This document shows, one piece after another, positions 54,430-62,421 of a stretch of 64,000 nt of DNA; position 1 is the stretch's first letter, and the number at the start of each line of letters is the position of its first letter. Origin of the DNA: Pseudomonas sp. (lineage in GTDB: Bacteria; Pseudomonadota; Gammaproteobacteria; Pseudomonadales; Pseudomonadaceae). The notes beneath the pieces were generated by a model. The model had not been told where the DNA came from. It did no database searches and saw only the letters and a list, made by a program, of their open reading frames with translations. Location of the stretch: positions 62,001 to 126,000 of the forward strand of contig NZ_JAUYGD010000089.1 in assembly GCF_030690725.1 (NCBI RefSeq), read 5' to 3'. The translations under genes and the position numbers were made by a program.

Positions 54430-54847
54430 GCCGGGTACGCGTGATGCCGGCGTAATCAGCTGGCTGCTGGCTCAGACGCTCTGGGTTGGCGGCCTCTGGT
54501 TGTTGCATTTTCTGCTGATACCGGCGATTGCCAAGATCGGCCTGGCCTCATTGCTGGTCGAAGAAATCGGCAATACCCTGCGGCCATTACTGGTTGGTCT
54601 GGCGGCGGTTTGCGCCGGATTGCAGGTGCTGGTGCTGATTCGTGCCGAACGCCTGGCAAGCCTGTGGCGTGATGCCCGTGGGCAATTGCTATTGGTCGTG
54701 GTGGCGATGGCGGGCAGTTACTTTGCTGTGCGCCAACTGCTGCCAGAAGCTGAACTGTGGTTGATGTTCAGTTACCTGGTCATGGCCTTTTGCGGCCTGT
54801 TGCTGGTGTTGCAGCCGCTGCCACAAAAGCTCAGGCACAAGCTCTAA
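54401..54847 (+). CDS. DUF4149-type small membrane protein
   Basis: A 148-residue protein with four hydrophobic helices (SWLLAQTLWVGGLWLLHFLLIP; LRPLLVGLAAVCAGLQVLVL; LLLVVVAMAGSYFAV; LMFSYLVMAFCGLLLVLQPL), typical of DUF4149 membrane proteins of unknown function. The start is uncertain; the ATG at 54401 overlaps the end of greA by 29 bases and has no clear ribosome site. Conserved at this location in Pseudomonas. Confidence 0.75.
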   Translation: MRLSRFAISKPGTRDAGVISWLLAQTLWVGGLWLLHFLLIPAIAKIGLASLLVEEIGNTLRPLLVGLAAVCAGLQVLVLIRAERLASLWRDARGQLLLVVVAMAGSYFAVRQLLPEAELWLMFSYLVMAFCGLLLVLQPLPQKLRHKL

Positions 54848-54912
54848 GCGGTAAGAGTGGGCAGGGTAGGTGGTTGCAAAGGCGCTGAGCGCGCCTTGCA
54901 ACGGCTGATAGA

Positions 54913-55224
54913 TCAGCCGTGATGACGGTGAACGTTGGACAGGTTCTTGTTCACTTTCGGGTTCTTGCGGTAGATCAGCGCCATTTTGCCAATCACCTGA
55001 ACCAGGTCAGCTTTGCTGGCCTTGCACAGTTCGTTGATGGCCGTTAGGCGGTCTTCACGCTCGGTGATGCGTATTTGCACTTTAATCAGTTCATGATCGC
55101 CCAGTGCGCGTTCCAGTTCTGTCAGCACACCTTCGGTCAGACCGTTGTCAGCCACGATCAATACAGGCTTCAAATGGTGACCGATAGATTTGAATTGTTT
55201 CTTCTGCTCTTGAGTGAGCGGCAT
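54913..55224 (-). CDS. yhbY: YhbY-family RNA-binding protein
   Basis: A 103-residue single CRS1-YhbY (CRM) domain protein (KPVLIVADNGLTEGVLTELERALGDHELIKVQI; GKMALIYRKNP). It binds pre-50S ribosomes and probably helps assembly. It is divergent from rlmE, another ribosome-maturation gene, the usual pairing. Confidence 0.94.
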   Translation of the reverse strand: MPLTQEQKKQFKSIGHHLKPVLIVADNGLTEGVLTELERALGDHELIKVQIRITEREDRLTAINELCKASKADLVQVIGKMALIYRKNPKVNKNLSNVHRHHG

Positions 55225-55326
55225 AATCTGATTCCTGCATTTAATCTGGTAAAAAACGGCGGTTAGTTTACCCGAGCGCCTTCGGGACCGCCCAGATATT
55301 CATGCGTTGCACATTCGAGGTATTGC

Positions 55327-55950
55327 GTGGCCCGTTCCAAGACCAGTCAAGGTTGGCTGAAAGAGCATTTCAACGACCCCTACGTCAAAATGGCGCAGAA
55401 GGATGGCTATCGTTCGCGCGCCAGCTACAAACTGCTGGAGATTCAGGAGAAGGATCGCATCCTCAGGCCTGGCATCACTGTAGTCGATCTGGGCGCAGCG
55501 CCGGGCGGTTGGTCGCAGGTCACCAGTCGGGTGATCGGTGACAAGGGGCGTTTGATCGCTTCAGATATTCTCGAGATGGACAGCATCCCTGATGTCACCT
55601 TTATCCAGGGCGACTTCACCGACGACGCGGTGTTCGCGCAGATTCTTGAGGCTATCGGCGAACACCCGGTAGACCTTGTGATTTCCGATATGGCCCCCAA
55701 TATGAGTGGGGTAAGGGAGTCGGATCAGCCGCGTGCGATGTACCTGTGCGAGCTGGCGTTGGATTTGTCGACCCGAGTGTTGCGTCCGGGTGGGGATTTT
55801 CTGATCAAGATCTTCCAGGGCGAAGGTTTTGATCTGTACCACAAACAGGTGCGTCAGCTGTTCGACAAGGTGCAGATGCGCAAGCCGCTGTCCTCGCGTG
55901 ACCGCTCCCGCGAGCAATATATGCTGGCGCGGGGCTTTCGCGGCCTCTGA
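55327..55950 (+). CDS. rlmE: 23S rRNA 2'-O-ribose methyltransferase (U2552)
   Basis: A 207-residue RrmJ/FtsJ methyltransferase of the A-loop of 23S rRNA. The AdoMet site is VVDLGAAPGGWSQV; the catalytic K-D-K-E set is suggested by SRASYKLLEI, LVISDMAPNMSG, DFLIKIFQGEGFD. The start is GTG, with GAGG seven bases before it. It precedes ftsH as in many gamma-proteobacteria. Confidence 0.95.
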   Translation: MARSKTSQGWLKEHFNDPYVKMAQKDGYRSRASYKLLEIQEKDRILRPGITVVDLGAAPGGWSQVTSRVIGDKGRLIASDILEMDSIPDVTFIQGDFTDDAVFAQILEAIGEHPVDLVISDMAPNMSGVRESDQPRAMYLCELALDLSTRVLRPGGDFLIKIFQGEGFDLYHKQVRQLFDKVQMRKPLSSRDRSREQYMLARGFRGL

Positions 55951-56122
55951 TGGCTGCAGGCTTTGCGGCGAATTGTGGTGGGGCTTTGCGGTCTCACAAC
56001 AAATAAAGGGTTACAGACGGCGTCTGCCAGGGGTGGGCGTTGTGTAGTAAGTTAGATCGGTACATAACTGGTCGTCATGCGAAGCGCGCTTCGACACGGG
56101 GCCTGCTTCAGAGGGTAGCTAA

Positions 56123-58048
56123 TTGAACGACATGGCAAAGAATCTGGTCCTGTGGCTGATCATCGCCGCCGTCTTGGTGACGGTGATGAACAATTTTTCC
56201 AGCCCCACTGAGTCGAACAAACTCAACTATTCGCAGTTTATCCAGCAGGTTCAGGATGGCGGCGTTAAACGGGTGACGGTGGATGGTTTCATCATCAGTG
56301 GTACCCGTACCGATGGTTCCTCGTTCGAGACCGTGCGTCCGGCGATTCAGGACAACGGCCTGATCAAGGATCTGATGGACAACAACGTCGAGATCGTCGG
56401 CAAGCAGCCTGAGCAGCAGAGCATCTGGACTCAGTTGCTGGTAGCCAGCTTCCCGATTCTGGTGATCATCGCCGTGTTCATGTTCTTTATGCGCCAGATG
56501 CAAGGTGGCGCGGGCGGCAAGGGCGGGCCGATGAGCTTCGGCAAGAGCAAGGCGCGCCTGCTCTCGGAAGATCAGGTCAAAACCACCTTCGCTGACGTCG
56601 CCGGTTGCGACGAGGCCAAGGAAGAAGTCAGCGAGCTGGTTGAGTTCCTGCGTGATCCGGGCAAATTCCAGCGTCTAGGCGGGCGTATCCCGCGCGGCGT
56701 GCTGATGGTGGGTTCGCCGGGTACCGGTAAAACCTTGCTGGCCAAGGCAGTTGCTGGCGAAGCCAAGGTGCCGTTCTTCACCATCTCCGGTTCGGACTTC
56801 GTCGAGATGTTCGTCGGTGTCGGTGCATCCCGCGTGCGTGACATGTTCGAACAGGCCAAAAAGCACGCGCCTTGCATCATCTTTATCGACGAGATCGACG
56901 CTGTGGGTCGCCATCGTGGCGCTGGTATGGGTGGTGGTCACGACGAGCGTGAGCAGACTCTCAACCAGTTGCTGGTAGAGATGGACGGCTTTGAAATGAA
57001 TGACGGCATCATCGTCATTGCTGCCACCAACCGTCCTGACGTGCTCGACCCTGCTTTGCTGCGTCCGGGTCGTTTCGACCGTCAGGTCGTGGTGGGTCTG
57101 CCAGACATCCGTGGTCGCGAACAGATCCTCAAAGTGCATATGCGCAAAGTGCCAATGGGTGAAGACGTTGCACCAGCCGTAATCGCGCGTGGCACGCCGG
57201 GCTTCTCCGGTGCCGACCTGGCCAACCTGGTTAACGAGGCCTCGCTTTTCGCTGCTCGCGCCGGTAAGCGTGTGGTCGAGATGAAAGAGTTCGAGCTGGC
57301 CAAAGACAAGATCATGATGGGCGCCGAGCGCAAGACCATGGTCATGTCGGACAAGGAAAAGCTCAACACCGCATTCCACGAAGCCGGCCACGCGATTGTC
57401 GGGCGCCTGGTGCCTGAGCATGACCCGGTCTACAAGGTGTCGATCATTCCGCGCGGTCGTGCCCTGGGCGTGACCATGTTCCTCCCTGAGGAAGATCGTT
57501 ACAGCCTGAGCAAGCGTGCGCTGACCAGCCAGATCTGCTCGTTGTTCGGCGGTCGTATCGCCGAAGAAATGACCCTGGGCTTCGACGGCGTCACCACCGG
57601 CGCGTCCAACGACATCATGCGTGCCACCCAGTTGGCTAAAAACATGGTCACCAAGTGGGGCTTGTCGGAGAAGCTTGGCCCGATGATGTATGCCGAAGAA
57701 GAGGGCGAAGTCTTCCTTGGGCGCAGCATGGGCAGCAATCAGAGCAATGTTTCTGCCGACACCGCCAAGGTGATCGATCAGGAAGTGCGCAGCATTATTG
57801 ATGGCTGCTACAGCACGGCTCGTCGTCTGCTGGAAGAGAACCGCGACAAGCTGGACGCCATGGCGCAAGCGCTGATGAAGTACGAAACCATCGACGCTGA
57901 GCAGATCGAAGACATCATGAATGGCCTCGCGCCGCGTGAGCCGAAAGGCTGGCAGGGCGGTGACGACAGCAACGGTACGCCGACTGCGCCAGTTGAAGTC
58001 GCTGAGTCCACAGAAAAACCAATTGGTGGCCCAGCCGCCGAGCTTTAA
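56123..58048 (+). CDS. ftsH: ATP-dependent zinc metalloprotease FtsH
   Basis: A 641-residue inner-membrane AAA+ protease for quality control and turnover of regulators such as sigma-32 and LpxC. Two N-terminal helices (about 8-24 and 110-128) frame a periplasmic domain; the AAA module has VGSPGTGKTLLAK (Walker A), IIFIDEIDAVGRHRG (Walker B) and the SRH region; the zinc motif is HEAGH. TTG is the chosen start, since GAGGG is seven bases before it; the ATG three codons later is too far from the site. Confidence 0.96.
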   Translation: MNDMAKNLVLWLIIAAVLVTVMNNFSSPTESNKLNYSQFIQQVQDGGVKRVTVDGFIISGTRTDGSSFETVRPAIQDNGLIKDLMDNNVEIVGKQPEQQSIWTQLLVASFPILVIIAVFMFFMRQMQGGAGGKGGPMSFGKSKARLLSEDQVKTTFADVAGCDEAKEEVSELVEFLRDPGKFQRLGGRIPRGVLMVGSPGTGKTLLAKAVAGEAKVPFFTISGSDFVEMFVGVGASRVRDMFEQAKKHAPCIIFIDEIDAVGRHRGAGMGGGHDEREQTLNQLLVEMDGFEMNDGIIVIAATNRPDVLDPALLRPGRFDRQVVVGLPDIRGREQILKVHMRKVPMGEDVAPAVIARGTPGFSGADLANLVNEASLFAARAGKRVVEMKEFELAKDKIMMGAERKTMVMSDKEKLNTAFHEAGHAIVGRLVPEHDPVYKVSIIPRGRALGVTMFLPEEDRYSLSKRALTSQICSLFGGRIAEEMTLGFDGVTTGASNDIMRATQLAKNMVTKWGLSEKLGPMMYAEEEGEVFLGRSMGSNQSNVSADTAKVIDQEVRSIIDGCYSTARRLLEENRDKLDAMAQALMKYETIDAEQIEDIMNGLAPREPKGWQGGDDSNGTPTAPVEVAESTEKPIGGPAAEL

Positions 58049-58056
58049 GGTTTTCC

Positions 58057-58908
58057 ATGTCTGTTACGCCAACCTTTGACCGGCTGCCCTGTGGCAGCCG
58101 GTTTCTTGATTTAAGCCGTCCGCAAGTGATGGGCATCCTCAACGTTACCCCCGACTCCTTCTCCGATGGTGGGCGCTATGGCCAGCGTGATGCGGCTTTG
58201 CGTCATGCCGAGGCGATGCTGCAGGCCGGGGCAACACTGATTGATGTTGGTGGTGAGTCGACGCGCCCTGGCGCTCGTGCGGTTTCTCCGGTTGAGGAAC
58301 TGGAGCGGGTTGCGCCCATAGTCGAGGCCATTGCCGCCGAGTTGGATGTGATCATCTCGGTGGATACCTCAACGCCGGCGGTCATCCGCGAAACTGCGCG
58401 GCTGGGCGCTGGTTTGATCAATGACGTGCGTTCATTGCAGCGCGACGGCGCTGTGGACGCGGCAGCGGATAGCGGCCTGCCGGTGTGCTTGATGCATATG
58501 CGCGGTGAGCCAAGCACCATGCAACAGAGCCCTCAATACCCTGATGTCGTGGCGGAAGTGCGCGAGTTTCTGTTTGAGCGGCTGGCGGCCTGTGCGGCGG
58601 CAGGGATTGGCGCTGAGCGAGTCATTCTTGACCCAGGTTTCGGTTTTGCGAAAACCCTGGAGCACAATCTTTCGCTGTTCAAGCATTTACAGGCGCTGCA
58701 TGCGTTGGGTCGGCCTTTACTGGTCGGGGTGTCGCGCAAGAGTATGATCGGCAAAGTGTTGGGGCATGAAGTGGGCGAGCGCCTGTATGGCAGCCTGGCC
58801 TTGGCCGCGTTGGCGCTGAGCAAAGGCGCACATATCCTGCGGGTCCACGATGTGGCGCAAACGGTTGATGTAGTACGGATGATCGCCGCGGTTGAAGCGG
58901 CCGAATAA
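58057..58908 (+). CDS. folP: Dihydropteroate synthase
   Basis: A 283-residue DHPS of folate synthesis, which joins p-aminobenzoate to the pterin and is the sulfonamide target. The motifs MGILNVTPDSFSDGG, DVGGESTRPGA and the late GVSRKSMIGKVLG are all present. It starts eight bases after ftsH and is followed by glmM, the common order in gamma-proteobacteria. Confidence 0.96.
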   Translation: MSVTPTFDRLPCGSRFLDLSRPQVMGILNVTPDSFSDGGRYGQRDAALRHAEAMLQAGATLIDVGGESTRPGARAVSPVEELERVAPIVEAIAAELDVIISVDTSTPAVIRETARLGAGLINDVRSLQRDGAVDAAADSGLPVCLMHMRGEPSTMQQSPQYPDVVAEVREFLFERLAACAAAGIGAERVILDPGFGFAKTLEHNLSLFKHLQALHALGRPLLVGVSRKSMIGKVLGHEVGERLYGSLALAALALSKGAHILRVHDVAQTVDVVRMIAAVEAAE

Positions 58909-58926
58909 GTTAGAAGGAATTGTGGG

Positions 58927-60264
58927 ATGGGTAGAAAATATTTTGGTACTGACGGTATTCGTGGGCGTGTCGGTGACTTCCCTATTACCCCGGAATTCAT
59001 GCTTAAGCTCGGCTGGGCGGCCGGGATGGCGTTTCGCAAGCAGGGCAAGTGCCGCATTCTGATCGGCAAGGACACGCGCATCTCCGGTTATATGTTCGAG
59101 TCTGCCCTGGAGGCTGGCCTGTCTGCGGCCGGGGCGGATGTGATGCTGCTCGGCCCGATGCCGACACCGGCCATCGCCTACCTGACCCGTACCTTTCATG
59201 CCGAGGCCGGGATCGTTATCAGTGCCTCGCACAATCCGCATCATGACAACGGCATCAAGTTCTTTTCCGGGCAGGGCACCAAGCTGCCGGACGAAATCGA
59301 GCTGATGATCGAAGAGTTGCTCGATCAGCCGATGACCGTGGTCGAGTCCGAGCAGTTGGGCAAAGTCTCGCGAATTAATGACGCTGCCGGGCGCTATATC
59401 GAATTCTGCAAGAGCAGTGTGCCGAGCAGCACCGACTTTGCCGGGCTGAAGATCGTCGTCGATTGCGCCCATGGCGCCGCGTACAAGGTTGCCCCTAGCG
59501 TATTCCGCGAGTTGGGTGCGCAGGTCACTGTGCTTTCAGCGCAGCCCAATGGGCTGAATATCAATGACAACTGCGGCTCGACCCACGTCGAAGCGCTGCA
59601 GGCTGAAGTGCTGGCGCAGCAGGCTGATCTGGGTATCGCCTTCGACGGTGATGCGGATCGGGTGTTGATGGTCGATCACTCCGGCGCCGTAGTGGATGGT
59701 GATGAGCTGCTGTTTATCATCGCCCGTGACCTGCTGGAGCGCGGCAAGCTGCAAGGTGGCGTCGTCGGTACGCTGATGAGCAACCTCGGGTTGGAGCTGG
59801 CTCTGGCTGATCTGGGCATTCCGTTTGTCCGCGCCAAGGTTGGCGACCGTTACGTGATTGCCGAGTTGCTGTCGCGCAACTGGCAGCTGGGCGGGGAGAA
59901 CTCCGGCCATCTGGTGTGTTTCCAGCACACTACAACCGGTGATGCGATCATCGCTGCACTGCAGGTGCTGATGGCGCTCAAGCGTCGTGGGCAAACTCTG
60001 GGTGAGGCGCGGTTGGGTATGCAGAAGTGCCCACAAGTGCTGGTTAACGTACGCTTTGCCGGTGGTGTTGACCCGCTGGAGCATCCAGCTGTGCAGCAGG
60101 CTAGCGCGCGGGTAACTGAGCAAATGGCTGGGCGTGGGCGGGTGCTGCTGCGCAAATCCGGCACCGAGCCATTGGTGCGTGTGATGGTCGAGGGTGACGA
60201 TGAAGGCCAGGTGCGCGGCTATGCCGATGAATTGGCTAAAGTTGTTGCGGATGTATGTGCTTGA
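58927..60264 (+). CDS. glmM: Phosphoglucosamine mutase
   Basis: A 445-residue GlmM, which converts glucosamine-6-phosphate to glucosamine-1-phosphate for peptidoglycan and LPS. The catalytic phosphoserine loop is VISASHNPHHDNG, the metal loop is FDGDADRVLM, the sugar site is GGENSGH and the phosphate loop is RKSGTEPLVRVMVE. It lies 18 bases after folP. Confidence 0.96.
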   Translation: MGRKYFGTDGIRGRVGDFPITPEFMLKLGWAAGMAFRKQGKCRILIGKDTRISGYMFESALEAGLSAAGADVMLLGPMPTPAIAYLTRTFHAEAGIVISASHNPHHDNGIKFFSGQGTKLPDEIELMIEELLDQPMTVVESEQLGKVSRINDAAGRYIEFCKSSVPSSTDFAGLKIVVDCAHGAAYKVAPSVFRELGAQVTVLSAQPNGLNINDNCGSTHVEALQAEVLAQQADLGIAFDGDADRVLMVDHSGAVVDGDELLFIIARDLLERGKLQGGVVGTLMSNLGLELALADLGIPFVRAKVGDRYVIAELLSRNWQLGGENSGHLVCFQHTTTGDAIIAALQVLMALKRRGQTLGEARLGMQKCPQVLVNVRFAGGVDPLEHPAVQQASARVTEQMAGRGRVLLRKSGTEPLVRVMVEGDDEGQVRGYADELAKVVADVCA

Positions 60265-60329
60265 TTCGGCTTGCCAGTCGGGTAGCTGTTGGGTAACATC
60301 TGCGCCCTCTTTGACCGACGAGGTAAAGC

Positions 60330-61085
60330 ATGCGTCGCCCAATGGTTGCTGGTAACTGGAAAATGCACGGTACCCGCGCCAGCGTCGCAGAGCTGATCAA
60401 CGGTCTCAATCAGCAGGTGTTGCCTGCTGATGTGGATGTAGCGGTTTTCCCGTCTTGTTTGCATCTTGGTCAGGTGGTTGATGGTCTGGCAGGCAATGCT
60501 GTTGCGGTGGGTGCGCAAGATTGTGCGACCGAAGCGCAGCAAGGTGCTTTGAGTGGCGAAGTAGCTGCAAGTCAGTTGCATGACGCGAGCTGTTCATTGG
60601 TGCTGGTTGGTCACTCCGAGCGTAGATCGCTGCTGGGTGAAAGTGATGAGGTTGTGACGCGCAAATTTGCGGCGGCGCAGTCTTCAGGTTTGCTTCCAGT
60701 GCTGTGTGTCGGCGAAACCCTGGCTCAGCGTGAAGCGGGGCAAACGCTTGATGTGGTTGCTGCGCAGCTGTCTGCGGTAACCGATGCGTTGGGTGTTGAG
60801 GTGTTTGCGCGTGCAGTTATTGCCTATGAGCCAGTTTGGGCCATTGGCACTGGTCTGACAGCATCGCCTGCGCAGGCGCAGGAAGTGCATGCGGCAATTC
60901 GCGCACAGTTGGCGGTGAAAAGCCCTGAGTTGGCGGGCAAGGTAAGAATTCTTTATGGCGGCAGTGTCAAGGCCGCCAGTGCAGCCGAGTTGTTCGGTAT
61001 GCCGGATATCGATGGGGGGCTTGTGGGTGGAGCCTCTCTGAATGCGGATGAGTTCGGTGCGATCTGTCGCGCCGCAGGAAGCTAA
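60330..61085 (+). CDS. tpiA: Triosephosphate isomerase
   Basis: A 251-residue TIM-barrel enzyme of glycolysis. Lys in GNWKMHG, His in VLVGHSERRSL and Glu in AYEPVWAIGTGLTAS form the active site, and the phosphate loop YGGSVKAASAAELF follows. It is followed by secG four bases later, so they are co-transcribed. Confidence 0.96.
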   Translation: MRRPMVAGNWKMHGTRASVAELINGLNQQVLPADVDVAVFPSCLHLGQVVDGLAGNAVAVGAQDCATEAQQGALSGEVAASQLHDASCSLVLVGHSERRSLLGESDEVVTRKFAAAQSSGLLPVLCVGETLAQREAGQTLDVVAAQLSAVTDALGVEVFARAVIAYEPVWAIGTGLTASPAQAQEVHAAIRAQLAVKSPELAGKVRILYGGSVKAASAAELFGMPDIDGGLVGGASLNADEFGAICRAAGS

Positions 61086-61089
61086 AGAA

Positions 61090-61473
61090 ATGCTGGAAAC
61101 AGTTATCGTTGTTCTTCATCTGCTGGGTGCTATCGGTGTTGTTGTGCTGGTTTTGCTGCAGCAGGGTAAAGGTGCGGACGCAGGTGCTTCTTTTGGTGCG
61201 GGTGCTTCTTCTACCGTATTCGGTAGTCAAGGAACCACTACCTTTTTGAGTCGCGTTACTGCTATACTCGCCACCGCTTTTTTCATGACTAGCTTGGGTT
61301 TAGCGTTCTTTGCTAAAGACAAAGCTGATGGTATGGCTCAGGTCGGTTTGCCTGATCCGGCAGTCCTGGAAGTACAACAGGCTAAGCCAGCTGTTGAAGA
61401 TGTACCTGTTCTTGATGCAGCTAAGCCGGCTACCGAAGCGGCGGACGTACCTCAGGCTCCTGAGCAGCAGTAA
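61090..61473 (+). CDS. secG: Preprotein translocase subunit SecG
   Basis: A 127-residue inner-membrane protein with two helices (VIVVLHLLGAIGVVVLVLL and VTAILATAFFMTSLGLAFFA) joined by the typical GKGADAGASFGAGASSTVFG loop. It assists SecYE. The C-terminal tail of about 45 residues is acidic and Ala/Pro/Val-rich. It directly precedes tRNA-Leu. Confidence 0.95.
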   Translation: MLETVIVVLHLLGAIGVVVLVLLQQGKGADAGASFGAGASSTVFGSQGTTTFLSRVTAILATAFFMTSLGLAFFAKDKADGMAQVGLPDPAVLEVQQAKPAVEDVPVLDAAKPATEAADVPQAPEQQ

Positions 61474-61505
61474 TACGCAGTAGGTTGTACGCAACAAACG
61501 ATTTT

Positions 61506-61591
61506 GCCGAGGTGGTGGAATTGGTAGACACGCTACCTTGAGGTGGTAGTGGCCATAGGCTGTAGGGGTTCGAGTCCCCTCCTCGGTACCA
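61506..61591 (+). tRNA. tRNA-Leu (GAG)
   Basis: An 86-base tRNA with a long variable arm. The acceptor pairs GCCGAGG with CCTCGGT, the anticodon loop is TTGAGGT (anticodon GAG, reading CUC/CUU), the T-arm has GGTTCGAGTCC, and ACCA is encoded at the end. It lies 32 bases after secG, as in P. aeruginosa. Confidence 0.97.
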
Positions 61592-61600
61592 ATTTTCAGG

Positions 61601-61626
61601 AAGGCCCGCTCGATGCGGGCCTTTTT
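61601..61626 (+). terminator. Rho-independent terminator after tRNA-Leu
   Basis: AAGGCCCGC and GCGGGCCTTTTT enclose TCGAT. Confidence 0.88.
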
Positions 61627-61642
61627 GTTGCTGGAGTGTCGA

Positions 61643-61672
61643 TTGACCCTGCTTGGGGTTCAGTCGTATAAT
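61643..61672 (+). promoter_or_regulatory. Strong sigma-70 promoter before the tRNA-like RNA
   Basis: TTGACC (61643-61648), 18 bases, TATAAT (61667-61672). Transcription should start about ten bases before the initiator-tRNA-like sequence. Confidence 0.8.
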
Positions 61673-61688
61673 CCGGCCCCAGCTTTGA

Positions 61689-61760
61689 TGTGGGATTGAG
61701 CAGCAAGGTCGCTCCTCGGGTGTTTAATCCGAAGCTGGCTGGGTAAAACCAGCCCCCGCA
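61689..61760 (+). pseudogene. Initiator-tRNA-like sequence (degenerate tRNA-fMet or tRNA-like RNA)
   Basis: By eye about 35 of the first 50 bases agree with initiator tRNA. The D-stem (GAGC..GCTC) and the anticodon stem (TCGGG..CCGA) are kept, and the 3' end CCCCCGCA matches, but no CCA follows. The anticodon loop has changed (TGTTTAA instead of CTCATAA), the T-loop is one base short, and the conserved U33 is lost. So it cannot be a normal initiator. It sits where relatives keep initiator tRNA, has its own promoter and is followed by a terminator, so it may be a decayed gene or a structured leader RNA of rimP-nusA-infB. Confidence 0.7.
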
Positions 61761-61774
61761 TTGAGTTGCAGAGG

Positions 61775-61797
61775 AGCCCCTTTTAAGGGGCTTTTTG
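61775..61797 (+). terminator. Terminator/attenuator hairpin before rimP
   Basis: AGCCCCTT and AAGGGGCT form a stem followed by TTTT. Lying between the promoter at 61643 and rimP, it ends the tRNA-like RNA or attenuates the rimP-nusA-infB operon. Confidence 0.8.
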
Positions 61798-61892
61798 CTA
61801 GCTGGGCGACAGCTTTGCCGGCCTTTAGAGGGCGGTTTGATGATGGGCGATTCGCCCATTTTTTATTTTTACAGCATGCGCGAGGGGTTCAG

Positions 61893-62354
61893 GTGTCGAG
61901 CAAGCTAGAACAGTTGCAGGCCTTGGTGGCCCCGGTAGTCGAGGCTCTTGGCTACCAATGTTGGGGTGTCGAGTTCCTGTCACAAGGGCGGCATTCTCTG
62001 CTGCGAATTTATATTGATAAACAGCCTGACGGCGTACTGATCGAAGACTGTGAAATTGTCAGTCGGCAGATCAGTGGTGTGCTCGATGTCGAGGACCCGA
62101 TCAGCGCCGAGTACACCCTTGAGGTGTCCTCGCCAGGTATGGATCGGCCGCTGTTCACCATTGAACAGTTCGCCAGCCATGCCGGTGAGCAAGTGAAGAT
62201 CAAGCTGCGCTCGCCTTTTGAAGGTCGACGCAACTTCCAGGGCCTTCTGCGCGGTGTGGAAGAGCAGGACGTGGTAGTGCAGGTGGATGACCATGAATTC
62301 CTGTTGCCGATCGACATGATCGACAAGGCCAACATTATCCCCAGGTTTGATTGA
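61893..62354 (+). CDS. rimP: Ribosome maturation factor RimP
   Basis: A 153-residue RimP, needed for 30S assembly. Motifs include GVEFLSQGRHSLLRIYIDK, the conserved region EDCEIVSRQISGVLDVEDPI and EVSSPGMDRPL. The start is GTG, with GAGGGG six bases before it. It heads the rimP-nusA-infB operon. Confidence 0.95.
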   Translation: MSSKLEQLQALVAPVVEALGYQCWGVEFLSQGRHSLLRIYIDKQPDGVLIEDCEIVSRQISGVLDVEDPISAEYTLEVSSPGMDRPLFTIEQFASHAGEQVKIKLRSPFEGRRNFQGLLRGVEEQDVVVQVDDHEFLLPIDMIDKANIIPRFD

Positions 62355-62421
62355 GACGCGGATCCCCCGCAAGTGGCGCGGATAGCGCGGATCCAATGGA
62401 TTGCGAAAGGCGAGGCGTACG

